A stretch of DNA of 64,000 nucleotides from Nocardioides bizhenqiangii (GTDB taxonomy: Bacteria > Actinomycetota > Actinomycetes > Propionibacteriales > Nocardioidaceae). The first letter of the stretch is position 1, and every line of letters starts with the position of its first letter. Below, piece by piece: positions 16,330-24,609 of this stretch. The stretch spans positions 3,533,501 to 3,597,500 of the forward strand of contig NZ_CP141059.1 of assembly GCF_034661235.1 (NCBI RefSeq), written 5' to 3'. The notes below the pieces were generated by a model that searched no databases, was not told the DNA's origin, and saw nothing but the letters and a program-made list of their open reading frames with translations. The translations under genes and the position numbers were made by a program.

Positions 16330-17598
16330 CTAGCCTCTGCCGCTGCTGGAGCGAGCCCGACGCGCGACGGAGTCGATGGCCACAGCGAGCAGGAGCACCC
16401 CTCCGGTCACGATGAAGCGAATGTCCGAGTCGACGTTCATCAGGTTGAGCCCGGACTCGATCGCCTGCAGCACCAGGATGCCGAGCAATGCGGCGTAAGC
16501 GGACCCACGACCTCCGAAGAGGCTGGTGCCACCGATCACCGCGGCCGCGATGGCGGTCAGGTTGGTGTCGCCGGTGCCGCTGGTCTGCGAGACCGAGGTC
16601 AGCTGCGCAGCGGCGAGGATGCCGCCCAGAGCGGCGAACGTCGAGCAGAGCACGAACGCCGAGCAGTAGACCAGACCGACCTTGATGCCCGAGCGCCGAG
16701 CGGCCTCCTCGTTGCCGCCCACCGCGAACAGGTGCCGGCCCCACCGCGTGCGGCGGAGCAGGAAGTCCATGAGCACCACGAGGCCCGCGAACAGCACGAA
16801 CAGGTAGCCCCAGCCGCGCGCGATGCCGAGGTAGTAGGTCAGCCAGCCGAGGCCGCCCCCGAGTGCGACCGTCTTCAGCAGCACGCCGAGGAGGTTCGGT
16901 GGGGTCAGGCCCGCCGCCCGGCGCTGCCGGATCGCCCACAGCCGCGACCCGAGGTAGCCGAGGGTCAGCAGGGCGACCAAGGTGTAGGCCTGACCGTCGG
17001 AGAGGAACTTCCCACGGGTGAACTCGGCGAGGCCGGAGTCGCGCGGCACGTTGATGCTGCCGTCGGAGAGGACCCAGAGCAGAGCACCCTCGAACGCCAG
17101 CAGGCCGGCGAGCGAGAACACGAAGCTCGGCACGCCGACCCAGACGAAGAGGGCGGCGTAGAACGCGCCGATCACGGCGCCCAGCAGGATCGCCGCACCC
17201 ATCGCCAGCCAGATCGAACGACCCTGGTCGACGAACAGCACGGCCATGGTGGCGGCGGCGAACCCCGACACGGATCCCACGCTGAGGTCGATCTCGCCGA
17301 GCAGGAGCACGATCACGATGCCCAGCGCGATGATGCCGACCGGCGCCGCGTAGAGCATGGTCGAGACCAGGCTGCGGGAGGACAGGAAGGACGGCTCGTA
17401 GGCGTAGAAGACCGTGCAGATGATGATCAGGCCGAGGACGACCGGCATCATGCCGAGCTCGCCTCCCCGGATCCGCGACCACAGCTGGTGGACGTAGTCG
17501 GCGGGCGAGACCACCCGGATCAGACGCTCGTCGGCCGCGTCGACGGCGACGTTCGCTTCCGCGGCTGCGGTCGGATCGCTCTCGCGTACGTCGGTCAC
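16330..17598 (-). CDS. xylH: xylose-type ABC importer permease
   Basis: 422 residues, GTG start at 17598 overlapping the TGA of the ATPase gene. Ten or more hydrophobic helices with the BPD_transp_2 signatures of the ribose/xylose permease family: GIVIVLLLGEIDLSVGSVSG, WVGVPSFVFSLAGLLAFEG, and FAVGGNEEAARRSGIKV (the EAA-like cytoplasmic loop), ending GGTSLFGGRGSAYAALLGI. The long form with an extra central segment resembles XylH. It forms the membrane channel for sugar uptake with the ATPase at 17595 and binding protein at 18413. Substrate assignment to D-xylose is by family resemblance only. Confidence 0.88.
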   Translation of the reverse strand: MTDVRESDPTAAAEANVAVDAADERLIRVVSPADYVHQLWSRIRGGELGMMPVVLGLIIICTVFYAYEPSFLSSRSLVSTMLYAAPVGIIALGIVIVLLLGEIDLSVGSVSGFAAATMAVLFVDQGRSIWLAMGAAILLGAVIGAFYAALFVWVGVPSFVFSLAGLLAFEGALLWVLSDGSINVPRDSGLAEFTRGKFLSDGQAYTLVALLTLGYLGSRLWAIRQRRAAGLTPPNLLGVLLKTVALGGGLGWLTYYLGIARGWGYLFVLFAGLVVLMDFLLRRTRWGRHLFAVGGNEEAARRSGIKVGLVYCSAFVLCSTFAALGGILAAAQLTSVSQTSGTGDTNLTAIAAAVIGGTSLFGGRGSAYAALLGILVLQAIESGLNLMNVDSDIRFIVTGGVLLLAVAIDSVARRARSSSGRG

Positions 17599-18416
17599 TC
17601 GGTTTCCTCCCCCGTGGGTGAACGCCGAGCAGCGCGCTGCGCGACGACGTTGTCGGACGCGCCGGTGATGGCGGCGACCAGCTGATCGGCAGTGACGTCC
17701 TCGGTGTGGAACTCCGCGGCGTTGCGGCCGAGCCGCAGCACCACGATCCGGTCCGAGACCGCCTGCACGTCGGCCATGTTGTGGCTGACCAGGATCACGG
17801 CCAGACCGTTCTCCCGGAGCCGCTCGACGAGGTTGAGGACCTCTGCCGTCTGCGCGACGCCGAGGGCGGCGGTCGGCTCGTCGAGCATGACGACCCGCGG
17901 CGCCCCGACCAGCGACCGGGCGATGGCGACGGTCTGCCGCTGGCCCCCGGAGAGCGACGCCACCGGGATCCGGACCGACGGGATCTTCGCCGACAGGGTG
18001 CGCAGCAGCCGCCACGCCTCCTTCTCCATCGTGACCTCGTTCATGAGCGTCCCGCGGTGGTGCTCCTTGCCCAGGAACAGGTTGGCGACGACGTCGAGGT
18101 TGTCGCACAGCGCGAGGTCCTGGAAGACCGTGGCGATGCCGAGGTGCTGCGCCGCGGACGGCGTCGTGATGGCTACCTGTTGGCCCCCGAGCTGGATGCT
18201 GCCGGAGTCGGGCTGGTAGACGCCGGCGATCGTCTTGACGAGCGTCGACTTCCCGGCGCCGTTGTCACCGACCAGCGCGACGACCTCACCGGCGTGCACG
18301 TCGAGCGATACGTCGGTGAGCGCCTGCACGGCGCCGAAGCGTTTGTTGATCCCGCCCAGGGACAGCACCAGCTCGGCGCTGTCCCTGGCCGCGATCTCGT
18401 ACTGGGTCGCTGTCAT
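17595..18416 (-). CDS. sugar ABC importer ATP-binding protein, single domain
   Basis: 273 residues. Walker A GDNGAGKSTLVKTIAG (about 49-64), Q-loop region ATVFQDLALCDNL, signature LSGGQRQTVAIARSL, Walker B VVMLDEPTAALG, and H-loop VILVSHN. Rbs/XylG-type ATPases are often two fused halves of about 500 residues; this is one half only, a form common in actinobacteria that must work as a homodimer. ATG 18416 overlaps the TGA of the binding-protein gene (ATGA). Confidence 0.92.
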   Translation of the reverse strand: MTATQYEIAARDSAELVLSLGGINKRFGAVQALTDVSLDVHAGEVVALVGDNGAGKSTLVKTIAGVYQPDSGSIQLGGQQVAITTPSAAQHLGIATVFQDLALCDNLDVVANLFLGKEHHRGTLMNEVTMEKEAWRLLRTLSAKIPSVRIPVASLSGGQRQTVAIARSLVGAPRVVMLDEPTAALGVAQTAEVLNLVERLRENGLAVILVSHNMADVQAVSDRIVVLRLGRNAAEFHTEDVTADQLVAAITGASDNVVAQRAARRSPTGEETE

Positions 18417-19507
18417 TCGGAGATGCCGGCCGCCTCGCAGGCGTCCGCGTAGTCGTCGGTGCAGATGTCCGCCGACTCGTAGAACCCGTCCGCGATGACC
18501 GTGTCGTTGACGTTGTCGGCGGTCACGACCACCGGGTCGAAGATGTACGACGGAACGCCCTCGAAGTCGCTCTGCTCCACCCCGGTGTCGGTGGTGGTCG
18601 GGGCGTCCTCGCCGTCGGCGAGTGCGACCGCGACCTCGGCCGCGGTCTCGGCCTCGATCTTGATCGACTTGTAGATCGTCATCGCCTGCTCTCCGGCGAG
18701 GATCCGCTGGATGGCGGCGATCTCCGCGTCCTGGCCGGTGACCGGCGGGAGCGCGCCGGGGTCGACGCCGGCGCCCGTGAGCGCGGCGATGACACCGCCG
18801 GCCTGGCCGTCGTTGGCGGCGTAGACGCCCTGGATCTCCGACGGCTCGTACTTGTTGAGCTGGTCGGTGGTCCACTGCTGGGCGTTCTCGGGGCTCCAGT
18901 CGGGGTTGTCGTACTCCTCGAGGATGGTCACCCCGCTGCCGTCCAGGACGCTGTGCGCGCCGGCCTTGAACTGCGCGGCGTTGGGGTCGCTGGGCGCGCC
19001 GTTGAGCATGAGGATGTCGCCCTGGCCTCCCATCGCCTCGACCAGCGCCTCGGCCTGGAGCTGGCCGACGGTCTCGTTGTCGAAGGACATGTAGTAGTCG
19101 GCGTTCTCGATGAACCGGTCATAGGCGATCACCGGCACGTCCTGGTCGCGAGCCTCGTCGACCATGCCGGCGGCGGTCTCGAAGTTGACCGGGTCGAGCA
19201 CGACCACGTCGGCGCCCTGGCCGAGCACGCTCGTGAGCTGCTCCGCCTGCTTGGACTCGTCCTGGTCGGCGTTCTGGTAGAGCACCTCGCAGTCGGGGCA
19301 GAGGTCCTCGACCTTGGCCTCGAACAGCGGCCGGTCGTGCTCCTCGTAGCGGGTGGTCGCCGTCTCGGGGAGCAGCAGGGCGATGGTGGCGCCGTCGCCG
19401 TCGCCGCCCTCGTCGGCTTCGTTGGCACCGCAGGCGGACAGGGCAAAGGCGCCGAGCATCACGGCAGCGCCGATCGCTGTGGCACGGTGGAACGTGGGTG
19501 TGGACAT
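18413..19507 (-). CDS. xylF: sugar-binding lipoprotein of the xylose-type importer
   Basis: 364 residues. Lipoprotein signal with LSAC lipobox (Cys26). The mature part is a periplasmic-binding-protein type 1 fold: IALLLPETATTRYEEHDRPLFEAKV, GADVVVLDPVN, VPVIAYDRFIENADYYMSFDNE, ILMLNGAPSDPNAAQFKAGA, and GVYAANDGQAGGVIAAL, all characteristic of XylF/ChvE-like receptors. First gene of the three-gene operon; GAGGAG lies 7 bases before ATG 19507. The ROK regulator at 19670 is divergent and probably the sugar-responsive repressor. Confidence 0.92.
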   Translation of the reverse strand: MSTPTFHRATAIGAAVMLGAFALSACGANEADEGGDGDGATIALLLPETATTRYEEHDRPLFEAKVEDLCPDCEVLYQNADQDESKQAEQLTSVLGQGADVVVLDPVNFETAAGMVDEARDQDVPVIAYDRFIENADYYMSFDNETVGQLQAEALVEAMGGQGDILMLNGAPSDPNAAQFKAGAHSVLDGSGVTILEEYDNPDWSPENAQQWTTDQLNKYEPSEIQGVYAANDGQAGGVIAALTGAGVDPGALPPVTGQDAEIAAIQRILAGEQAMTIYKSIKIEAETAAEVAVALADGEDAPTTTDTGVEQSDFEGVPSYIFDPVVVTADNVNDTVIADGFYESADICTDDYADACEAAGISE

Positions 19508-19584
19508 GAGACTCCTCGACGCAGGTTTGCGGAACGCGAACTAGGGTCGAGTGTCGACCGTCACGTTCTTGCCGTCAAGAGTTG

Positions 19585-19598
19585 AACACAAAAAGTGT
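19585..19598. promoter_or_regulatory. AT-rich operator/promoter candidate between sugar importer and ROK regulator
   Basis: AACAC-AAAAA-GTGT inverted repeat in an unusually AT-rich patch (about 19575-19615), with GAACAATTG close by. Lies between divergent xylF and the ROK gene, the expected place for the ROK operator. Confidence 0.5.
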
Positions 19599-19669
19599 CT
19601 TTACCGAACAATTGCCGTGCTAGTGATCTTCTCTTGACCACAACGGCCTTCAGCGTGCACAGTTCGGCC

Positions 19670-20857
19670 ATGCCTTCCGCGCCCGGTGACTCCGCTCCGG
19701 GGTCGCCTGCGTCCCTGCGCACGGCCAACCAGCAGCGGGTGCTCGACGTCCTCCGGACGGCCGCCCCCGGCACCCACGATCCCGACGCGGGGGGACGGCC
19801 GGCGGCGTTCACCCAGGCCGAGCTGGCACGCGAGACCGGCCTCGCGCGCGCCACCATCTCCAACATCGTCCGCGAGCTCAGCGCCGCCGGGCTGGTCGAC
19901 AGCGAGGCCGGGAGCGGGCGCCGCGGATCCGCGGTCAGCATCTCGCCCGCGGCCGGGGTCGTCGCCGGCGTCGACTTCGGCCACAGCCACCTCGCCGTCG
20001 CCATCGGCGACCTGACCGGCCACGTCCTCGCCGAGGAGCGTCGCAACCTGGCCACGGCACTCGAGCACGAGGAGGCGCTGGAGCTCGCCGCCGAGCTCAT
20101 CGACAGCATGCGGCCCACCGGCAGCGCCCTGCGGCACATCGGCATGGGCCTTCCGGCCCCGGTGACGGACGACGTGATCCGCACGCCCGCGATCTTCCCG
20201 GGCTGGCGCGACGTCGACGCCGCCAGCGCCGCCGCCGAGGTCCTCGGCGCCCCAGTCGACGTCGAGAACGACGCCAACCTCGGCGCGCTCGCCGAGCACC
20301 GCTGCGGCGTCGGCCGCGGCCAGGACAGCTCGGTGTTCGTCAAGATCTCCTCCGGCGTCGGCGCCGGCATCATCATCAACAACAAGCTGTTCCACGGCTC
20401 GGGCGGCACCGCCGGCGAGATCGGCCACCTCACCCTCGACGAGCAGGGACCCATGTGCCGGTGCGGCAGCCGCGGCTGTCTCGAGGCCTACACGTCGGTC
20501 GGAGCGGTGACCGCGATGATCGCGAGCCAGTACCCGCACGCCAGCCTCGACGACATCGTCCGGGCCGCGGACGACGGCGACGTCTCCACCCGGCGGGCGC
20601 TCGAGGACGCCGGGCTCCACCTGGGCTGGGGCCTTGCCACGATCGTCAACCTGCTGAACCCGTCGGTGATCGTGGTCGGCGGTGACATGGCGCGGGCGGG
20701 TGAGCTGCTGCTCGAGCCGGCCCGGATCGGCCTTCGCCGCCATGCCCTCGACGCGGTCGCACAGACGCCGGTGCTCGCGAGCGCGCTCGGCGAACGGGCC
20801 AGCCTCGTGGGCGCCGTGCTCCTGGCCGCGGAGCGCACCGAGCTCCTCGTCGCCTGA
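19670..20857 (+). CDS. ROK family transcriptional regulator (XylR/NagC-like)
   Basis: 395 residues from ATG 19670. An in-frame earlier ATG at 19595 falls within the operator palindrome and is rejected. N-terminal winged HTH (about 15-85: ANQQRVLDVLR, FTQAELARETGLARATISNIV), then ROK sugar-kinase-like fold with GVDFGHSHLAVAIGDL, VENDANLGALAEHRCG, SSGVGAGIIINNKLFHGSGGTAGEIGH, and the zinc-binding CRCGSRGCLEAY. The ATP/sugar kinase fold acts as ligand sensor. Divergent from the xylose-type importer, so likely its repressor with xylose or a related sugar as inducer (inference). Confidence 0.9.
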   Translation: MPSAPGDSAPGSPASLRTANQQRVLDVLRTAAPGTHDPDAGGRPAAFTQAELARETGLARATISNIVRELSAAGLVDSEAGSGRRGSAVSISPAAGVVAGVDFGHSHLAVAIGDLTGHVLAEERRNLATALEHEEALELAAELIDSMRPTGSALRHIGMGLPAPVTDDVIRTPAIFPGWRDVDAASAAAEVLGAPVDVENDANLGALAEHRCGVGRGQDSSVFVKISSGVGAGIIINNKLFHGSGGTAGEIGHLTLDEQGPMCRCGSRGCLEAYTSVGAVTAMIASQYPHASLDDIVRAADDGDVSTRRALEDAGLHLGWGLATIVNLLNPSVIVVGGDMARAGELLLEPARIGLRRHALDAVAQTPVLASALGERASLVGAVLLAAERTELLVA

Positions 20858-20864
20858 CACCTTT

Positions 20865-20905
20865 GGTCTCGAGGCTCGGCCGCGGGTGGCCGCGCACCTC
20901 AACCA
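20865..20905. repeat. dispersed 'GGTCTCGAGGCTCG...CTCAACCA' repeat
   Basis: A variant of the dispersed repeats at 31498, 38805 and 49364: starts GGTCTCGAGGCTCGG and ends CACCTCAACCA with an internal GGCCGCG/CCGCG segment. It lies between convergent genes and supplies the stop codon of the DUF4126 gene. Confidence 0.55.
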
Positions 20906-21513
20906 GCGGCGGACCTGGGTCGCTCGCGCGCCCTGCGGCGCTGACGCCACGCCTTGAACCGGCGCCACCCGCTGCGGATCAGCCGGATCGCGAAGTACAG
21001 GACGACGAGACCGACCAGCAGCAGCACGCCCGCGATGGCCGCGGCGATGTAGGGGTGCTCGATCGCGAACCACACGAGGGCGAGCACGACGACGTCCTCC
21101 CCGATGCTGAGTGCGATGTTGCTGGCCGGCTCGGGACTGGTGTTGACCGCGAGCCGGCTGCCCGCCTTCACCGCGTGTGACGCGAGCGCGCTGGCTCCGC
21201 CCACGGATCCTCCGAGCAGACCGCTGATCTCGGTCGAGTCGCCGGCAAGCAGGACGCCGATCGTCCCGCCGACCAGGGGTCGGATCACCGTGGAGATCAC
21301 GTCCCACGCGGAGTCGACGTACGGCACCTTGTCGGCGACGAACTCGAATGCGTACATCAGGGCGGCGACCGTGAGCACCTCCCACGACCCGAGCTCGTCG
21401 GGGATCTGCGCGAAGTCGGAGACCCGGTCGGCGATGCCGAGCACGAGCACGACCAGGTAGGCGTTGACGCCGCTGGCCCACCCGCTCGAGAAGGTCAGGG
21501 CAAGGGACTCCAC
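20899..21513 (-). CDS. DUF4126 membrane protein
   Basis: 204 residues. Hydrophobic segments around 15-30, 45-62, 75-100 (GGTIGVLLAGDSTEISGLLGGSVGGASALASHAVKAG pattern, in pieces), 135-150 and 158-178, ending in a very basic cytoplasmic tail RLIRSGWRRFKAWRQRRR. The glycine-rich repeats and 'SHAVKAGSRLAVN-SPEP' match DUF4126 proteins, function unknown. GTG 21513 follows a TAGCCT -10 by six bases, a leaderless arrangement. Its last codons and stop fall in a dispersed repeat. Confidence 0.82.
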   Translation of the reverse strand: MESLALTFSSGWASGVNAYLVVLVLGIADRVSDFAQIPDELGSWEVLTVAALMYAFEFVADKVPYVDSAWDVISTVIRPLVGGTIGVLLAGDSTEISGLLGGSVGGASALASHAVKAGSRLAVNTSPEPASNIALSIGEDVVVLALVWFAIEHPYIAAAIAGVLLLVGLVVLYFAIRLIRSGWRRFKAWRQRRRARERPRSAAG

Positions 21514-21519
21514 GGCCGA

Positions 21520-21525
21520 AGGCTA
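21520..21525 (-). promoter_or_regulatory. -10 element of a leaderless promoter (DUF4126 gene)
   Basis: TAGCCT on the minus strand, six bases, then GTG at 21513. Same geometry as the other leaderless starts in the window. Confidence 0.55.
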
Positions 21526-21599
21526 GCCCGATCCGAGGCGCCGGATCAGCCCCTGCTGGCAAGCCGTCTGCCGGGCCTGGTCCCGGGTACCCATCCAGG

Positions 21600-22070
21600 A
21601 TGACCAGCGACGACGTGACCCCCGACCCGCAACCCGAGACCGAGAGCTACGGCGAGTACAGCGTCGACGACGAGGACCAGCTGCAGCCTCAGGACACCCT
21701 CGCCGACCCCGACGTCGACGACGCCCTGGATCGCGGCTACTCCCCTCCCGAGAAGTACTCGGCGGCCCAGGGCTTCGGCAACACGCCTGCCGAGGAGGCG
21801 CAGGGAGAGACCCTCGAGATGCGGATCGCCCAGGAGGAGCCGGAGCCGGATCCCTACCTGGAAGCGGAGGAGCGCTCGGACGCCCTGGCCGGCGACGAGG
21901 ACGACGACCACGAGGTCGGCGACGACCGCGCCGGCCGGCTCGTGGCGCCCGACGAGGGCGCGCACGAGGACACCGAGGCCGGCCTGGTCGGCACCGACGT
22001 CGGCATCGACGGCGCCGCAGCGAGCGCCGAGGAGGCAGCCGTCCACGTCATCCCCGACGACGAGGTGTAG
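21600..22070 (+). CDS. DUF5709 family acidic protein
   Basis: 156 residues, strongly acidic and low in hydrophobics, so probably soluble and largely disordered. The N-terminal ESYGEYSVDDEDQLQPQDTL and the DRGYSPPEKYSAAQGFGNT motif are typical of DUF5709, an actinobacteria-specific family of unknown role. No signal peptide or helix. It stands alone between a DUF4126 gene and a 48-residue membrane peptide gene. Confidence 0.85.
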   Translation: MTSDDVTPDPQPETESYGEYSVDDEDQLQPQDTLADPDVDDALDRGYSPPEKYSAAQGFGNTPAEEAQGETLEMRIAQEEPEPDPYLEAEERSDALAGDEDDDHEVGDDRAGRLVAPDEGAHEDTEAGLVGTDVGIDGAAASAEEAAVHVIPDDEV

Positions 22071-22183
22071 GACCGGTCCCAGCGGCACCGGCCGGACGCC
22101 GAGGGTCTGCGATCCCGGCGCCCGGGTACCTCCTTCACCGGCGGATCAGCGCGATCTGTCAGTGAAGAGGGAGGGATTTGAGG

Positions 22184-22330
22184 ATGTTCTCACTCATTCT
22201 GTGGATTCTCGCGGTGATTCTGGTCGTCGCCGGAATCATCGGCCTAATCCGTGGCGAGGTCCTCTGGGGCATCTTGCTCATCATCGTCGGGCTGCTCGTC
22301 GGCCCCGGCGGAGTCAGCCTGTTCACCTGA
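22184..22330 (+). CDS. 48-residue hydrophobic membrane peptide (GPGG type)
   Basis: ATG 22184 to TGA 22330. Two hydrophobic helices (about 2-21 and 27-40) joined by IRGEVLWG and ending in the conserved VGPGGVSLF motif of the short actinobacterial 'GPGG' membrane peptides. A purine-rich SD (GAGGGAGGG, 22167-22175) precedes it at 8 bases. Its end overlaps that of the convergent EEP hydrolase by 8 bases. Codon use is less GC-biased in the first 20 codons than in neighbours (ATT, CTA). Role unknown. Confidence 0.8.
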   Translation: MFSLILWILAVILVVAGIIGLIRGEVLWGILLIIVGLLVGPGGVSLFT

Positions 22331-23576
22331 CGTCGATCCACACCAGGCGGTGGTCGGAGGTCGGGAACGGGAACCTCCCCGTCAGCCGGTAGAGCGGATC
22401 CGTCGTCGTCGGCCAGAACACGCCGGCGTCGACGGTCCGCAACCGGTGACGTGACGGCAGCACGTAGTCCACGCGCAGGTTGCCCGGCGCCGTGTCCGCG
22501 AAGTCGGCGGTGTCGTAAGCCGGATCACCCTCGTGGGTCAGGTTCGCCCCACCCTGGATCGCACTCGCCTCGGGACCGCCGGCGGACGACGGCCCCGTGG
22601 CCTCGATGCGCGGGTGGTCGAGCAACTGGAGGATCGCGTCGTCGACCGAGTCGCCGTCATGCGGATCGGCGTTCTGGTCACCCGCGATCACGAACGGCGT
22701 GCCGGGCTTGAGGCCGCCGTACCGTCCCTCGTCGTCGTAGATGTACGCCGAGCTCCTGCGATTGCCGACGTAGTCGGCCCAGAACCGGATCTCGTCGTGG
22801 TTGCGGAGGCCGTTGCGGTCCTCGACGCCGTCGAAGGTGGGCGGCGTCGGGTGCGAGACCAGGAAGTGGACGGTGCGCTTGCCGATCCTGATCGGCAGGT
22901 CCCAGTGCGACTTCGAGGACAACCGGAAGACCGCCTGCTCCTCCGGTGTGTACCAGTCGGCGGGCGCCGACGTCGCCGGGTCGTCCGGGAGCAGCGCGCC
23001 CGGCATGTCCTTCCACAGGAAGTGCTGGAACGTCCGCGCGCGATCCGCGTCGATGGGGTACTTGGAGTAGACGACCATGCCGTACTGACCGGGGAACCAG
23101 CCGAACCCGAACGAGTCGTCGCCGTACGCGTTGGTGCCCTGCGGTCCGCCGACCTGCCCGTTGTTGTTGAGGTCGAAGCCACTGGGGATCCCGGTGTTGG
23201 AGGGCGCGATGAACGCATAGGGGTACTCGATCGGCTCCGCGCCGTTCTGCCCGATCTCGAGGTAGTTGTCGCGGAACAGGTCGACGGCCTCGGGCGCGTA
23301 GTCGAACTCGTTGATGAGCACCACGTCGGGGTCGACCCGCTGGATCGTCTCGGCGACGTTGCGGGCCTGCTGGTTGTCGGGAGTCGACAGGTCGGCCACC
23401 AGCTGGCCGGCGGCGTTGCGGTTGAGGGAGGCGTTGAACGTCGCGAACCGGACGGGCTCCTTGGAGCTCTGACCCCGGTCGGAGTCGGCGTTCGCCGACG
23501 AGGTCGGCAGAGCCAGAGTGGCGGCAGTCAGAGCCGCGACGGCGGCGGAAGCGATCAGAGCAGGTGTACGGCGCAC
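22323..23576 (-). CDS. secreted endonuclease/exonuclease/phosphatase family protein
   Basis: 417 residues with an N-terminal signal peptide (hydrophobic 7-24, cleavage near ANA-DS). EEP fold motifs are present in order: RFATFNASLNR, DVVLINEFDYAP (metal Glu), FLVSHPTPP, FVIAGDQNADP, RVDYVLPS, and the terminal TSDHRLVWIDV (catalytic Asp-His). Mg2+-dependent phosphodiesterase or nuclease activity outside the cell is predicted, perhaps for phosphate scavenging. GTG 23576 has GGGAGG about 6 bases upstream. A GGTTC-GGT-GAACC hairpin lies at 23658-23670 in the gap to the next gene. Confidence 0.88.
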   Translation of the reverse strand: MRRTPALIASAAVAALTAATLALPTSSANADSDRGQSSKEPVRFATFNASLNRNAAGQLVADLSTPDNQQARNVAETIQRVDPDVVLINEFDYAPEAVDLFRDNYLEIGQNGAEPIEYPYAFIAPSNTGIPSGFDLNNNGQVGGPQGTNAYGDDSFGFGWFPGQYGMVVYSKYPIDADRARTFQHFLWKDMPGALLPDDPATSAPADWYTPEEQAVFRLSSKSHWDLPIRIGKRTVHFLVSHPTPPTFDGVEDRNGLRNHDEIRFWADYVGNRRSSAYIYDDEGRYGGLKPGTPFVIAGDQNADPHDGDSVDDAILQLLDHPRIEATGPSSAGGPEASAIQGGANLTHEGDPAYDTADFADTAPGNLRVDYVLPSRHRLRTVDAGVFWPTTTDPLYRLTGRFPFPTSDHRLVWIDVR

Positions 23577-23697
23577 GGCGACCTCCCGAGCGGGACGATG
23601 AAGCGGACCTCCCGACCCTAGGTCGACTTCCGCCGCAGCGCCACGGCACGACCGGTGAAGGTTCGGTGAACCCCAGCGAGGACGATGCGTGCGCTGG

Positions 23698-24582
23698 TCA
23701 CGAACGCGCTCGGCGACGTGGCGGCCGGGGTACCAGCATCGGCACCCGGTCGATGACGTCCTGGTACGACGGGCGCCGCTCCAGGCTGCGCGCCTCCATC
23801 ATGGGGATGCTGGCGCCGAGGAACATCGCGAGCATCGCCGCCGTACCGGCGAGGAGCCACCACCAGTCGCCCGGCGACGCGGCGATCCCGAACAGCGCGA
23901 GCGCGAACCAGAAGCTGATCTCGCCGAAGTAGTTGGGGTGCCGGGACCAGCCCCACAGCCCGCGGTCCATCGCCTCGCCCGGCCGGCGGTCCCGGACGAA
24001 CCGGCGCATCTGCCCGTCGGCGACCAGCTCGAGCGCGACTGCCCCGACACCGACGACCAGGGCGACGCCGTCCAGCCAGCCGAGGTCACGGCCGGGCCGC
24101 GCGACCGCGACGTAGACCGGCACCGTGCCCAGGAAGGTCTGGAAGGTCGGGATCAGGTGGATCGCGAAGAAGTCGACCGGCAGCTCGAGCCTGCCGGCGC
24201 GGTCGCGCAGCATCGGGTAGCGCCAGTCCTCGTGGTGCAACCCCGGGAAGCCGGTCACCCAGTTGGCGGTCAGCCGGACTGCCCACAGGAAGACGACGCC
24301 GAGCACCAGCAGGGTCCGTACGTCGTCGCCGGCGCCGTCGCTCGCGATCAGCCAGTAGACCGCCAGGTACGGCGGCAGCACGCTCCAGTAGGGGTCGTAG
24401 AAGCTCGAGTTGTGGTGCCACCGGCTCGCCGCGAAGACCACGACGGTGGCGATGACGTCGGCGACGAGCGCGTCGAGCCAGAGCCGTCCGGTGTCGGGCC
24501 CCCAGGTCAGCCAGGCGGTCGCGGCACCGAACGCCAGGAGGTAGGCCACGGTGACGCGCGTCATCGACTCGGCCTTGCCCAC
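23698..24582 (-). CDS. DUF1295 membrane protein, steroid 5-alpha-reductase-like fold
   Basis: 294 residues with six to seven hydrophobic helices. Diagnostic C-terminal motif of the DUF1295 / isoprenylcysteine methyltransferase / steroid 5-alpha-reductase fold: GLWGWSRHPNYFGEISFWF, with EARSLERRPSYQDVIDRVP at the end. Likely NADPH-dependent membrane enzyme acting on a lipid or steroid. GTG 24582 is chosen because a TACCCT -10 lies six bases before it; an ATG at 24564 is the alternative. A KstR-type box lies just upstream of that -10, which fits a steroid-linked role. Confidence 0.85.
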   Translation of the reverse strand: MGKAESMTRVTVAYLLAFGAATAWLTWGPDTGRLWLDALVADVIATVVVFAASRWHHNSSFYDPYWSVLPPYLAVYWLIASDGAGDDVRTLLVLGVVFLWAVRLTANWVTGFPGLHHEDWRYPMLRDRAGRLELPVDFFAIHLIPTFQTFLGTVPVYVAVARPGRDLGWLDGVALVVGVGAVALELVADGQMRRFVRDRRPGEAMDRGLWGWSRHPNYFGEISFWFALALFGIAASPGDWWWLLAGTAAMLAMFLGASIPMMEARSLERRPSYQDVIDRVPMLVPRPPRRRARS

Positions 24583-24588
24583 CCGAGG

Positions 24589-24609
24589 AGGGTAGTGGAA
24601 CGTGTTCTA
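24589..24609 (-). promoter_or_regulatory. KstR-like box plus leaderless -10 (DUF1295 gene)
   Basis: TGGAACGTGTTCTA at 24596-24609 matches TnnAACnnGTTnnA; TACCCT (minus strand) at 24589-24594 is the -10, six bases before GTG 24582. The box sits directly against the -10, an ideal repressor position. It also contains the stop codon of the LysR gene. Confidence 0.6.
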
